A DNA stretch of 63,071 bases from Lachnospiraceae bacterium UBA3310 (GTDB taxonomy: Bacteria; Bacillota; Clostridia; Lachnospirales; Lachnospiraceae). The translations under genes were made by a program, and so were the position numbers. Location of the stretch: contig DESQ01000034.1 in assembly GCA_002361355.1 (NCBI GenBank), forward strand, positions 1-63,071, read 5' to 3'. Below are positions 16,641 to 24,890 of the stretch, piece after piece; the first letter of the stretch is position 1; every line of letters starts with the position of its first letter. Below the pieces are notes generated by a model. That model was not told where the DNA came from. It did not search any database and was given only the letters and a program-made list of their open reading frames with translations.

Positions 16641-16729
16641 ATAGCATAATGGTGTTTGTACTTGACATTTTAACACCATTATGCTATATTTGTCAATAAC
16701 AAATTGCTTTCTATACACCAATTTGCTAT
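16641..16729. promoter_or_regulatory. Genetic switch: overlapping face-to-face promoters with 16-bp operators
   Basis: ATAGCATAATGGTGTT (16641-16656) and its exact complement (16672-16687) flank 15 bases; a diverged third copy in the second orientation is at 16714-16729 (13 of 16). Plus promoter: TTGACA 16662-16667, 17-base spacer, TATATT 16685-16690. Minus promoter: TTGACA 16691-16696, 17-base spacer, TTAAAA 16668-16673. The two promoters occupy the same DNA, so only one can be used at a time, and both are covered by the operators. Confidence 0.7.
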
Positions 16730-16756
16730 CATTCTTTGGTAAGGGGGTGTATTGCA

Positions 16757-17176
16757 ATGTCAGATTTAGCACATAAATTAAGACAATTACGAATAGACCA
16801 TAATTTGAAACAACGGCAACTTGCTGAAAAATTAAATGTTTCACAAAATGCAGTCTTTAATTGGGAAAACGGAAAACGGACACCTACACCTGATATGATC
16901 AAACAAATAGCAAATCATTTTCAGGTATCCCCATCTTACCTTATGGGTTGGGATGAAGAACTAAAGAAAACAACACATTTTTTTGACTATCTCGAACTGC
17001 TGGGATATGAAATAAATGAAAGTCCTTATGATGATAAGTGGGAAATCACCATAAAGGAATCCGGGCAGAAAATTTATATAAGTTCTGCTGAAATGAATCT
17101 TTTAGAAAGCACTACCAAAGAGAATATTTATTTACGAATTTTTAACTATCTGCATGATGAAAAGCACAATCAATAA
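16757..17176 (+). CDS. CI/Stl-like repressor
   Basis: 139 residues. An N-terminal XRE domain (HKLRQLRIDHNLKQRQLAEK, then LNVSQNAVFNWENGKRTP) ends in VSPSYLMGWD, typical of phage CI-type proteins. The C-terminal half has no RecA-cleavable peptidase motif (no Ala-Gly cleavage site with Ser/Lys dyad). Release would therefore need a protein anti-repressor rather than SOS cleavage, as in Stl of phage-inducible islands. ATG 16757 follows AAGGGGGTG; a GTG at 16736 is less likely. It is divergent from the Cro-like gene and followed by the integrase. Confidence 0.8.
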   Translation: MSDLAHKLRQLRIDHNLKQRQLAEKLNVSQNAVFNWENGKRTPTPDMIKQIANHFQVSPSYLMGWDEELKKTTHFFDYLELLGYEINESPYDDKWEITIKESGQKIYISSAEMNLLESTTKENIYLRIFNYLHDEKHNQ

Positions 17177-17235
17177 CTTGTTCTTTTCCTTCCACAGCCG
17201 CCGCACGGCCAGAATGGAAAGGAATGGTGTAAATT

Positions 17236-18513
17236 ATGACAGGTGGAACAAGAAAACGTGGTGCAACATGGTCTTATTATTTTGATCTCGGCACAGTAGG
17301 CGGGAAACGCCAGAAGAAGGAAAAGGGCGGCTTCAAAACCAAAAAGGAAGCGGAAGCGGCACTTGCCAAAGCAATCAATGAATACAATAATGCGGGCCAG
17401 CTGTTTGAACCTTCCGATATCACGGTATCGGACTATCTGGATCAATGGTATGATCTGTACTGCAAGCCGAACCTGAAATATAACACACAGGTGGGCTATC
17501 TGCGGATCATGGAAGGACATTTAAAGCCCCGGTTTGGTCAGTACCGCTTAAAGGCCATCACTGCTGCCACATTGCAGGAATACGCCAACAAGCTGAAAAT
17601 GGACGGACTGGCCAAACATTCCATAACCGGAATCCTGTCCGTGTTTGGTGCGGCGCTGGACTATGCCGTTGAACCCTTGCATTATCTCCCGGCTAACCCT
17701 ATGCGCTACGTAAAATACCCAAAGGTAGAAAAGAAGCCCCGTGAGAGGATCATCCTGACGCTGGAAGAATGGCAACAGATCATTGACAAATTCCCAGCTG
17801 GCTCCCGTTACCACATCCCGCTGATGATCGGGTTTTATACGGGTCTGCGAATCAGTGAAGCCTTTGCCCTGACATGGGATGACATAGACCTTGAAAACAG
17901 AACCCTGACCGTCAATAAACAGATTGTAAAGCGGAACTTCGGGGCTGATGTCCGTAAGGCTGTGGAAAAGACCGGGAAAAAGGAAATGCGTTCCTCATGG
18001 TACTTTACCACTACCAAAACGGCATCTTCCATGCGTACCGTGAAGTTTGGCGATACTCTCTATCAGGCGTTGAAGCAGGAGCGCACCGCCCAGCTGAAAA
18101 ACGAACTGAAATACAGTGAATATTATACGATCCACGTCCTGAAAAAAGAGGTTGACGAAAAGGGAAATGATATGCAGCGCATTGTTCCCATTCAGAAGTG
18201 CGTTGAATCGGCCTTGCCCCGTGTCCGCATGGTCTGTATAGCGGAAAACGGGGAATACACTTCCACAGATTCCTTCAAATATTGTGCCAGGGTGATCCAC
18301 AAGGAACTGCTGCTTGCTTTTGATTATCATTCCCTGCGGCACACCCACGCCACGATCCTGATTGAATCCGGCGCTGACGTGAAGGACGTACAAGCCCGGC
18401 TGGGCCACTCCAACATCCAGACCACCTTACAGACCTATGTGCATGACACGGAAGTCATGGCGGCACGTTCCGTTGACCTCTTTGAACAGGCAGCGGGCCG
18501 GAAAACCTCATAG
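17236..18513 (+). CDS. int: Tyrosine-type integrase
   Basis: 425 residues of the Tn916/phage integrase group. The N-terminal arm-binding domain (ATWSYYFDLGTVGGKRQKKE) is followed by a SAM-like core-binding domain (about 60-160) and a catalytic domain with Arg205 (GLRISE), His365-x-x-Arg368 (HSLRH), His391 (RLGHSN) and Tyr401. All catalytic residues are present. It lies 138 bases from the 3' end of rlmD with the arm repeats and att core beyond, the normal place for the integrase of an element using that site. A terminator follows at once. Confidence 0.94.
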   Translation: MTGGTRKRGATWSYYFDLGTVGGKRQKKEKGGFKTKKEAEAALAKAINEYNNAGQLFEPSDITVSDYLDQWYDLYCKPNLKYNTQVGYLRIMEGHLKPRFGQYRLKAITAATLQEYANKLKMDGLAKHSITGILSVFGAALDYAVEPLHYLPANPMRYVKYPKVEKKPRERIILTLEEWQQIIDKFPAGSRYHIPLMIGFYTGLRISEAFALTWDDIDLENRTLTVNKQIVKRNFGADVRKAVEKTGKKEMRSSWYFTTTKTASSMRTVKFGDTLYQALKQERTAQLKNELKYSEYYTIHVLKKEVDEKGNDMQRIVPIQKCVESALPRVRMVCIAENGEYTSTDSFKYCARVIHKELLLAFDYHSLRHTHATILIESGADVKDVQARLGHSNIQTTLQTYVHDTEVMAARSVDLFEQAAGRKTS

Positions 18514-18520
18514 AATACCA

Positions 18521-18566
18521 AAAAAGGGCTGACAGCAAAAGTTCATAGCTGTTCAGCCCTTTTTTA
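18521..18566. terminator. Terminator after the integrase
   Basis: AAAAAGGGCTGA pairs with TCAGCCCTTTTTT around an inner stem (CAGC and GCTG) and an 11-base loop. There are A- and T-runs on the two sides, so it can stop transcription from either direction, including readthrough from rlmD into the element. Confidence 0.78.
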
Positions 18567-18592
18567 ACGTTTTGGGTGATTTTTCAGAATTG

Positions 18593-18613
18593 CGGTGGCA
18601 AATCGGTGGCAAA
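18593..18613. repeat. Integrase arm-type repeats, proximal end
   Basis: Two GGTGGCAAA units (CGGTGGCAAAT then CGGTGGCAAA) match 10963-10983 at 20 of 21 positions in the same orientation. They lie between the integrase terminator and the rlmD stop codon. Confidence 0.6.
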
Positions 18614-18650
18614 CCACCCGTTTTCATACCCTCTAAACTCCTGAAAATCC

Positions 18651-20120
18651 TCATTTTATGCGGCTTAAAGCCACTATGGTTTCCACATTCCCCGTATGCC
18701 CAAACTGATCCACGGCCCTTACCTTCCTGATCTCATACCCTCCCTCACACAGAATCTTAAGATCCCGCGCCAGCGTCGCCGGGTCGCAGCTTACATAAAC
18801 AATCCGTTCCGGCCGCATTGCAATCATCGTATCCAGACATTTTTCATCACAGCCCTTACGGGGCGGATCAACCACAATCACGTCAGGATGAAGCGCCTCT
18901 CTCTCATAGAGTTCCGGCAGAACCTCCTCCGCTTTCCCCACATAAAATTCCGCATTTGCGATCTGGTTCCTGCGGGCATTTTCTCTGGCATCCTCTATGG
19001 CCTGCGGCACAATCTCCACGCCGTAAACCCTGCCCGCCCGCTTTGCCATAAAGAGCGAAATCGTCCCAATCCCGCAATAGAGATCGCAGACCGTCTCTTT
19101 GCCTGTCAACTCCGCATATTGAAGCGCAAGTCCGTACAGCTTCTCGGTCTGACGGGGATTCACCTGATAGAAAGACAACGGCGAGATGGAAAAGGTAATC
19201 CGCTCTGACGATCCCGGAACGCCGAGGCTGTCCTCGATGCGATCCTTTCCCCAGAGCGTCCGGATTTCTTTCCCCATAATGACATTCGTTTTCTCCCGGT
19301 TCACACTGACAGAGATACTGACAATTCTTTTTTCACCTGACGATACCGCATCCTTTTCCTGCTCTTTTTCCAAATCTCTTTCTTTCCCATCCGCTCCCGC
19401 AAACCGCAGTCCCGTCAACCTCTCCACCAGCATTTCCTCCGCCGGCAGTCTCTTCCCGTTAATCACTAGGCACACCATGATTTCCCCGGTGAAAAATCCG
19501 GTGCGGATCAACACATGACGCACCAATCCCTCTCCTGTTGCCTCTCGGTAAGCGCTCACGCAGTTCTCCCTCATATAGGAAAGAACCGCTTCCAGAATCT
19601 CCCTGTTTTCCGTTGGCCCAAGCATGCAGTCAGTATTCGCGATAATATCATGGGTTCTGCTTGCATAAAATCCCGCAATCAGGTTACCGTCCCTGTCATA
19701 CCCGATAGGAAACTGTGCCTTATTGCGGTAATGCCACGGTTCTTCCATTCCGACAATGGGCTCCATAACCGCGTCAATTTCCTCAGGAGAAAAACCGCCG
19801 ATCCGCAAAAGATTCTCCCGCACCTTGTCCTGCTTATAGACAAGCTGTCTCTCATACTGCAACGCCTGAATCTGACAGCCGCCGCATTGTCTGTGAAAAG
19901 AACATTTCGGCGTCACACGAAAAGGAGAAGGTGTCACCACCTTCTCAACTCTCGCATAGCCGTAGTTTTTCTTGCACTTGGTAATCCGCGCTTCCACCGT
20001 GTCGCCGATGACCGCATCTTTTACAAACAGCGTATATCCTTCCGCCTTGCCAATGCCCTCGCCGTCGTTTCCGATATCCTCTATGATTACCGTCACCACA
20101 TCATTTTTTTTATATTCCAT
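18651..20120 (-). CDS. rlmD: 23S rRNA (uracil-C5)-methyltransferase, RlmD/RumA family
   Basis: 489 residues. It has an N-terminal TRAM domain (1-60), an iron-sulphur cluster motif with Cys73, Cys79 and Cys82 (CSFHRQCGGCQ) plus a later Cys near 174, then a Rossmann methyltransferase with DLYCGIGTISLF near residue 347. The catalytic Cys445 lies in VSCDPATLARDL. The protein ends FGHTGNVETIVALSRIK, and these last residues are encoded across the att core, so the tail is probably provided by the element. It is the last gene of a long minus-strand run. The exact target uridine cannot be told from sequence. Confidence 0.92.
   Translation of the reverse strand: MEYKKNDVVTVIIEDIGNDGEGIGKAEGYTLFVKDAVIGDTVEARITKCKKNYGYARVEKVVTPSPFRVTPKCSFHRQCGGCQIQALQYERQLVYKQDKVRENLLRIGGFSPEEIDAVMEPIVGMEEPWHYRNKAQFPIGYDRDGNLIAGFYASRTHDIIANTDCMLGPTENREILEAVLSYMRENCVSAYREATGEGLVRHVLIRTGFFTGEIMVCLVINGKRLPAEEMLVERLTGLRFAGADGKERDLEKEQEKDAVSSGEKRIVSISVSVNREKTNVIMGKEIRTLWGKDRIEDSLGVPGSSERITFSISPLSFYQVNPRQTEKLYGLALQYAELTGKETVCDLYCGIGTISLFMAKRAGRVYGVEIVPQAIEDARENARRNQIANAEFYVGKAEEVLPELYEREALHPDVIVVDPPRKGCDEKCLDTMIAMRPERIVYVSCDPATLARDLKILCEGGYEIRKVRAVDQFGHTGNVETIVALSRIK
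18679..18695. repeat. Attachment-site core, proximal copy within rlmD
   Basis: GTTTCCACATTCCCCGT lies in the last codons of rlmD (reading HTGNVET on the minus strand) and matches the core at 10830-10846 in 15 of 17 positions. Crossover here lets the element supply the final codons of the gene. Confidence 0.7.
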
Positions 20121-20144
20121 AGAAATTTCTCCGCTCTGGATTCC

Positions 20145-21089
20145 TTACTCTACCTTTGTGCCCCGCAGATTAGATTCAAACAACCGGTTATATCCCAGCC
20201 ATCCCGTCTCGGTACTGTTCTCCAGAATCTCGGCAAAGGTTTCCATCTTGGCGTCAATATTATCCGCAAAATTTAAAGCTACCGCCTCCACAATGGCGGG
20301 CTTCTTAGGCGAGCCAAACTCAAACTCCCCGTGGTGGGAAAGAATACAATGCTTCAACTCATTGGCAAGCAGTTCCGGAAAGCCATCTATCATCCTGACC
20401 TTTTCTCCGATCATCTCACTACCGATCACGATATGGCCGAGGAACTGCCCGTCGTCCGTATAATCGTTCTGGGGAAAGAGGGACAACTCTCTCGTCTTGC
20501 CGATATCGTGGCAGATCGCCGCTGTAATAAGCAAATCCCTGTTTAAAACCGGATACTGGGTACAAAAATAGTCGCAGAGTTTTGTCACTGCCAGCGTATG
20601 CTGTAACAAGCCGCCCACAAACCCGTGATGCACGGTCTTTGCTGCGGAAGACTGCCGGAACGCTTCGATAAATGTCTCATCTTTTACAAAGAAAGCCTCC
20701 AGCAGTTCATGAAGGCAGGGGTTTTTGACACTTGCCGCAAAATCCAAAAGTTCCTTCATCATATCCTCAATCTCAAATTTGCTGACGGGAAGATATTCCG
20801 CAGGGTCGTACTCCCCCTCCCTGCATTTGCGCACACGCTTCACATTGACCTGCAGCGCGCCCTGAAAGCTGACGACATCGCCGTATACCTCTATGTAATC
20901 CAAACTGTCAAAATCCTCGATCCCCGCGTTGTTGGGATCCCAGACTTTCGCGTCTATGGTGCCTGTCTTATCCTGTAAAATCACATTGTCATAGGGCTTG
21001 CCGTTTTTGGTCACCGCCGACTGTTTGTGTTTACACAGGTAAATATCCGATAATCTGTCGCCTTCCTTGTAGTCCTTGATATACTTCAT
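20145..21089 (-). CDS. yhaM: 3'-5' exoribonuclease YhaM family
   Basis: 314 residues. The N-terminal OB fold (KNGKPYDNVILQDKTGTIDA, about residues 24-43) is followed by an HD phosphohydrolase domain: HHGFVGGLLQHT near 155, the HD pair in AAICHDIGKTREL near 188, and ILSHHGEFEFGSPKKP near 255. These are the metal ligands of YhaM-type nucleases that trim single-stranded RNA and DNA. The length is normal. It lies 24 bases ahead of rlmD and 36 after the HtrA-like gene in the same direction. Confidence 0.92.
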   Translation of the reverse strand: MKYIKDYKEGDRLSDIYLCKHKQSAVTKNGKPYDNVILQDKTGTIDAKVWDPNNAGIEDFDSLDYIEVYGDVVSFQGALQVNVKRVRKCREGEYDPAEYLPVSKFEIEDMMKELLDFAASVKNPCLHELLEAFFVKDETFIEAFRQSSAAKTVHHGFVGGLLQHTLAVTKLCDYFCTQYPVLNRDLLITAAICHDIGKTRELSLFPQNDYTDDGQFLGHIVIGSEMIGEKVRMIDGFPELLANELKHCILSHHGEFEFGSPKKPAIVEAVALNFADNIDAKMETFAEILENSTETGWLGYNRLFESNLRGTKVE

Positions 21090-21125
21090 TTTTGTTTTCT
21101 ACTCCTTTATCATTTATTTCTCTTT

Positions 21126-22508
21126 TTACCAGCTTCCCAGTGTCACGTCCACACTCATTCCATGTCCCTGTCTCGTCAGTGTAACCGTCAGCACATCGCC
21201 CGGCTTCGACGACTGCAAAATATCCAGAAGCTCATTGTAAGTGGTAATCTCCGTATTCCCCACTCTGGTCACCACATCGCCGCTCTGAATGCCTGCTGCC
21301 ATGGCGGGAGAATCAATTTCAATTTCTCTGATATATGTGCCCGCAGGGGTATCGATCTGTGTGTCCTCAATGGCTTCTCTCGGCACATCCGCCCCATGTA
21401 TGCCCAAATACGCCCGCTCCTTATCGTTGGACATCTGCTCGATCGTCCGCTTGAGTTCCGTGACGCCGTAAGCCGTAAGAAGATTGCTCATATCGTTTCC
21501 CGCATTGACATTGTCTATGATACCGATCACCATACCTTTCAGGTTAATCAGGACACCTGTCGCATTGCGGCTCCCATAAATATCTGTGGTAATTCTTTTG
21601 TAGGCGGCATCCGGCAGATCAATGATCATGCCCGTGGAAGTCACCATGCCATAACTGATAGATCCGCTGGTACCCAGTGGGCTTCCCAGCGCTATCACCG
21701 GCGTCCCCAGCAGATTCGGGCCGTTGGAACTGCCAAGCTGTGCAACGTCGATCGCATCCATGGTTTCCCCGCCGATTGAAGCAAGCGGCACCGACAGGAT
21801 CGCAAGTCCCGTATTCTCATCCTTTTGTACAAGCTCCGCCTCCACCTGCGTCTGATCGCAAAAGGTCACCTCAATGCTGTCTGCGCCGTTTAAATTCCCC
21901 GCGCTGACCAAAATCAACATGGCCTTCCCATTATTTCCCACAATCACGCCGGAAGCAGAGGCCACGTTTTCATAAATATTATTAAACCAGTCCACATCGG
22001 AAGTGACGCCCGCCACGGTGACCACGGCACGGCTGGCCTCCTGTGCCATCGCACGCATCTCGTCATAGAGCGACTGATAATCTTCTAAATTAAATTCCAC
22101 CTGGGACAAAATCTTTCCCAACTGCTCCTCGATCTGTTCATCCACCAGCTCCGTCTCAACCGCCTCGGCCGCTTCTTCCACATCCTCTTCATTGACCAGC
22201 ATATCTTCCGGCTTCATTTCCTCCGTCACGGTTTCCTCGGGAAACTCAATCTCCTTTGGTTCTTCCTCGGGATAAAGGCGGTTGCTGATCACCGGTTCCA
22301 ATATCAGAAAGGTCACACAGGCCACCAGACCAAACACCACCGCCATCACCGCAGTGATCACCGTCCTGCGCAGAAGTTTTTTCTTATTGACGGGCTTTTG
22401 TTTGATTTTTTCCCGCATAAATTCCGCCTGCACGGAAGGCGTGTACTGGGCCTGCTCCTTCACCGGCTCCTGCTGTATTGTATTTTGTTCCTTATCCGAT
22501 TCCGCCAT
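21126..22508 (-). CDS. Membrane-anchored HtrA-like protein with a dead protease domain
   Basis: 460 residues. A short cytoplasmic tail, one membrane helix (about 48-72), an acidic linker, a trypsin-like fold of the HtrA/DegP group (about 155-335) and one C-terminal PDZ domain (about 365-455, YLGIHGADV through PGDVLTVTL). Aligned by eye with HtrA, the catalytic His lies at Gly204 (LVSAGNLNGAD instead of TNNHVVNGAD), the Asp at Gly234 (NTGLAIL) and the Ser at Ala316 (RNATGVL instead of GNSGGPL). The frame and fold-defining segments such as ALGSPLG are intact. It looks like a maintained pseudoprotease, perhaps a peptide-binding or envelope-stress scaffold. Confidence 0.82.
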   Translation of the reverse strand: MAESDKEQNTIQQEPVKEQAQYTPSVQAEFMREKIKQKPVNKKKLLRRTVITAVMAVVFGLVACVTFLILEPVISNRLYPEEEPKEIEFPEETVTEEMKPEDMLVNEEDVEEAAEAVETELVDEQIEEQLGKILSQVEFNLEDYQSLYDEMRAMAQEASRAVVTVAGVTSDVDWFNNIYENVASASGVIVGNNGKAMLILVSAGNLNGADSIEVTFCDQTQVEAELVQKDENTGLAILSVPLASIGGETMDAIDVAQLGSSNGPNLLGTPVIALGSPLGTSGSISYGMVTSTGMIIDLPDAAYKRITTDIYGSRNATGVLINLKGMVIGIIDNVNAGNDMSNLLTAYGVTELKRTIEQMSNDKERAYLGIHGADVPREAIEDTQIDTPAGTYIREIEIDSPAMAAGIQSGDVVTRVGNTEITTYNELLDILQSSKPGDVLTVTLTRQGHGMSVDVTLGSW

Positions 22509-22528
22509 AAGCGTTTACCCCTCTTACC

Positions 22529-23194
22529 TTACCCTTTCTTTTCCATCCCCTGATTTCCCTGATCGCACAGACCGACGCAGGTCTCCTCCAACAAACGGTA
22601 AAATTCTGCGATATGGCGTCCGTCCACCAGCGCATGATGACAGAGCACCGAAACCGGCAGCCATATCCTGTCGTCCTGTGAAAAATACTTTCCCCATGTG
22701 ATTCTCGGATTGCTGTCCGCCGGCACAGGCACCGGCTGGATCAACCCGGTAAAGGAAATCCACGGAAGGGTAGAGATAAAAAATTTATCATACACTTCTT
22801 CCTTCTCCTCCACTATCGTGGCAGACTGTTTTGCCTCCTCCTGCTTTCGAACCGCATAGGGAAGATACTCCGAAAAAGGCAGATCGTGTTCCAATGTGCA
22901 ATAGCAATAAGTTCCATCCTCCAATGCCACCGTATGGGAAGTGGCACATCTGTCAAACTCCGCAATCTTCCCGTCGATAATTCTCTGACGAAACTCGGGA
23001 ATCTGATTTGCCGCTTCGCAGGCGCAATAGCAGAGCGTCAGGAAAAAGGGCCACCTTTCTGTTTTAATTTCACGAAGCAGTTCGGTGATATCCACATTTG
23101 CCGTCAACCCCACATAAGGGTAAGCCAGACTGTTAAAATAGGCAAAATGGTCTTTTCTCTTATAGGTCTCCATATCCAGATATCTGCAATGCAT
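22529..23194 (-). CDS. CatA-like acetyltransferase
   Basis: 221 residues of the chloramphenicol acetyltransferase fold. It starts with METYKRKDHFAYFNSLAYPY and carries the active-site HHALVDGRH (His at about residue 188), with the usual trimer-forming strands between. Many chromosomal members of this family do not confer resistance, and this copy lacks the family's classical N-terminal motif, so the acceptor is unknown. ATG 23194 has a GGTGG site; ATG 23173 is an alternative. It sits 27 bases after deoB and 20 before the HtrA-like gene, apparently in the same transcript. Confidence 0.8.
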   Translation of the reverse strand: MHCRYLDMETYKRKDHFAYFNSLAYPYVGLTANVDITELLREIKTERWPFFLTLCYCACEAANQIPEFRQRIIDGKIAEFDRCATSHTVALEDGTYCYCTLEHDLPFSEYLPYAVRKQEEAKQSATIVEEKEEVYDKFFISTLPWISFTGLIQPVPVPADSNPRITWGKYFSQDDRIWLPVSVLCHHALVDGRHIAEFYRLLEETCVGLCDQGNQGMEKKG

Positions 23195-23221
23195 TGCGTT
23201 CCACCATCCAACCTTCCCGTC

Positions 23222-24412
23222 TCAGACCAGTTGATCTAAAACAGACTCCCCGATCGTTCCCTCCGGCATATCCACACCGAAATTTTCCGCCACAGAAGCC
23301 CCGATCACCGCAAACGTATCCCTGTTTTCCAGCGCACCTCCGCTTCCCATTTTCTTTGCATAGGATATAAAAGGCACATACTCCCTTGTGTGGTCAGTCC
23401 CGCTGTAAGTCGGATCATTCCCATGATCCGCCGTCAAAATCAAAAGGTCATCATCCCGCAGTTCACCCAGCAAAACGCCCAGGTTCTTATCAAATTTTTC
23501 AATCTCCTGTCCGTAACCTTCCACATTTCTGCGGTGACCCCACAGGGCGTCGAAATCCACCAGATTGACAAAACAAAGTCCGTGAAAATCTTCCTTGCAG
23601 ATTTCGATTGTCTGCTCCATACCGTGGACGGAGCTGTCCGAGTGGTAGGTCTTCGTGATGCCCTCCCCGCAGAAAATATCATTGATCTTCCCAACGCCGA
23701 TCACATCCAGGCCGCCGTCTTTCAGGGCATTTAACGCTGTCAGTCCGGTAGGTTTGAGCGCATAGTCATGCCGGTTGCTCGTCCGTTTGAACTCGCCTTT
23801 TTTCTTCCCCACATAGGGTCTTGCAATCACACGGCCGACTCTCCACTCATCCTTCATGGTAATCTCCCGCGCGATCTCACAGCAGCGGTATAAATTCGCC
23901 AAATCAAAGGTTTCCTCATTGCCGCAGATCTGCAGTACGGAGTCCGCCGACGTATAAACGATCATCGCGCCGGTATTGATCTCCTCCTCTCCCAGCTCCT
24001 CGATAATCACCGTGCCGCTGGCGCTCTTGTTGCCGATCACTCTCTTGCCGCAGCGCTTCTCCAGCTCCGCAATCAATTCCGGCGGAAATCCCGTGTCCGT
24101 AAAAGTCTGAAACGGCTTCTCGGTCTTAATGCCCATCATTTCCCAGTGGCCTGTCATGGTGTCCTTTCCGTTGCTCGCCTCGCCCAGACGCATGTAACGT
24201 CCGATGGGATTCTCCTCCGCTTCCATGTTCCCCGCGAGGTGGAGGTTCAGCATGCCCAGCTTTTTCAAATTCGGAATATCAAGGGTTCCCATTCTTTCCA
24301 GAATATGCCCGAACGTGTCTACACCCTTGTCCCCGAATTTTTCAGAATCCGGCATGGCGCCGATGCCGAGAGAATCCAGAACGATTACAAAAATTCTCTT
24401 ATATTGTTCCAT
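23222..24412 (-). CDS. deoB: Phosphopentomutase
   Basis: 396 residues of the alkaline-phosphatase superfamily. It interconverts (deoxy)ribose 1-phosphate and 5-phosphate. The N-terminal IFVIVLDSLGIGAMPDS holds the first metal Asp; KDTMTGHWEMMG near residue 85 holds the phosphorylated Thr; TADHGNDPTYSGTDHTREY near 325 supplies the remaining metal ligands. I chose ATG 24412 because GAGGTG stands seven bases upstream; the in-frame codons to 24442 cover that site. It links udp, which releases pentose 1-phosphate, to deoC, which cleaves deoxyribose 5-phosphate. Confidence 0.95.
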   Translation of the reverse strand: MEQYKRIFVIVLDSLGIGAMPDSEKFGDKGVDTFGHILERMGTLDIPNLKKLGMLNLHLAGNMEAEENPIGRYMRLGEASNGKDTMTGHWEMMGIKTEKPFQTFTDTGFPPELIAELEKRCGKRVIGNKSASGTVIIEELGEEEINTGAMIVYTSADSVLQICGNEETFDLANLYRCCEIAREITMKDEWRVGRVIARPYVGKKKGEFKRTSNRHDYALKPTGLTALNALKDGGLDVIGVGKINDIFCGEGITKTYHSDSSVHGMEQTIEICKEDFHGLCFVNLVDFDALWGHRRNVEGYGQEIEKFDKNLGVLLGELRDDDLLILTADHGNDPTYSGTDHTREYVPFISYAKKMGSGGALENRDTFAVIGASVAENFGVDMPEGTIGESVLDQLV

Positions 24413-24445
24413 CCTTACACCTCTTACTTTTTCTTTTTCCAAATC

Positions 24446-24865
24446 TTATGCCAGATTATCCGGGCCAAATCCCATGGGTAACAGTTCTTTCAACGTAAAA
24501 ATTTCATACTGTTCTTTACCCGTCGCCAGAATGATCTGAAAAGTTTCCGGATTACAAAACTCCATCATCACCTGTCTGCACACGCCGCAGGGCGCCGCAT
24601 ATTCTGTCAGGACGCCGTCCTTTCCCCCCACAATGCAGATCGCCCGAAATTCCCGCTCGCCCTCGCTGACAGCCTTGAAAAAAGCAGTCCGCTCCGCGCA
24701 GTTTGTGGGCGTGTATGCCGCATTCTCAATATTACATCCCGTGTAAAGTTTCCCGTCCTTTGTAAGCAGTGCCGCTCCGACTTTAAAATGAGAATAGGGT
24801 GTATAGGAATACTGTAACTGCCCGATTGCCAGATCAATCATTTTTTCTATCAGTTCCCTGTCCAT
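24446..24865 (-). CDS. cdd: Cytidine deaminase
   Basis: 139 residues, the short tetrameric type. It converts (deoxy)cytidine to (deoxy)uridine, feeding the uridine phosphorylase of the same operon. The active-site glutamate and first zinc Cys lie in NCAERTAFF (about residue 54), and the other two zinc Cys in PCGVCRQ (about 87-92). ATG 24865 follows GGAGGG. The open frame continues upstream to 25003 but that part only shadows deoC. Confidence 0.95.
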   Translation of the reverse strand: MDRELIEKMIDLAIGQLQYSYTPYSHFKVGAALLTKDGKLYTGCNIENAAYTPTNCAERTAFFKAVSEGEREFRAICIVGGKDGVLTEYAAPCGVCRQVMMEFCNPETFQIILATGKEQYEIFTLKELLPMGFGPDNLA

Positions 24866-24890
24866 CGTTCCCTCCGTCGTTCCCGGATTT

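Larger units (their letters stand above)
10847..18695. mobile_element. 7.85-kb integrated element at rlmD, phage-satellite-like
   Basis: The segment between the two att cores contains a tyrosine integrase and a CI-like repressor on the plus strand. Facing away on the minus strand are a Cro-like regulator, a primase-helicase, an origin-like repeat array and small cargo genes, with a second regulator of the ribbon-helix-helix type inside. No relaxase, type IV coupling protein, capsid, portal, terminase or holin genes are seen. Gene order (int, repressor, divergent regulator, primase, origin) matches Gram-positive phage-inducible chromosomal islands. Calling it a satellite is inference; a small integrative mobilisable element is the alternative. 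Confidence 0.75.

Noticed and set aside
10847..18695. Intact prophage or conjugative element
   Set aside because: No capsid, tail, terminase, lysis, relaxase or type IV secretion genes are present in the 7.85 kb.
22529..23194. Chloramphenicol resistance gene
   Set aside because: The CatA fold and HHALVDG are present, but it sits in a housekeeping operon and many chromosomal homologues are not resistance enzymes, so I call it only CatA-like.
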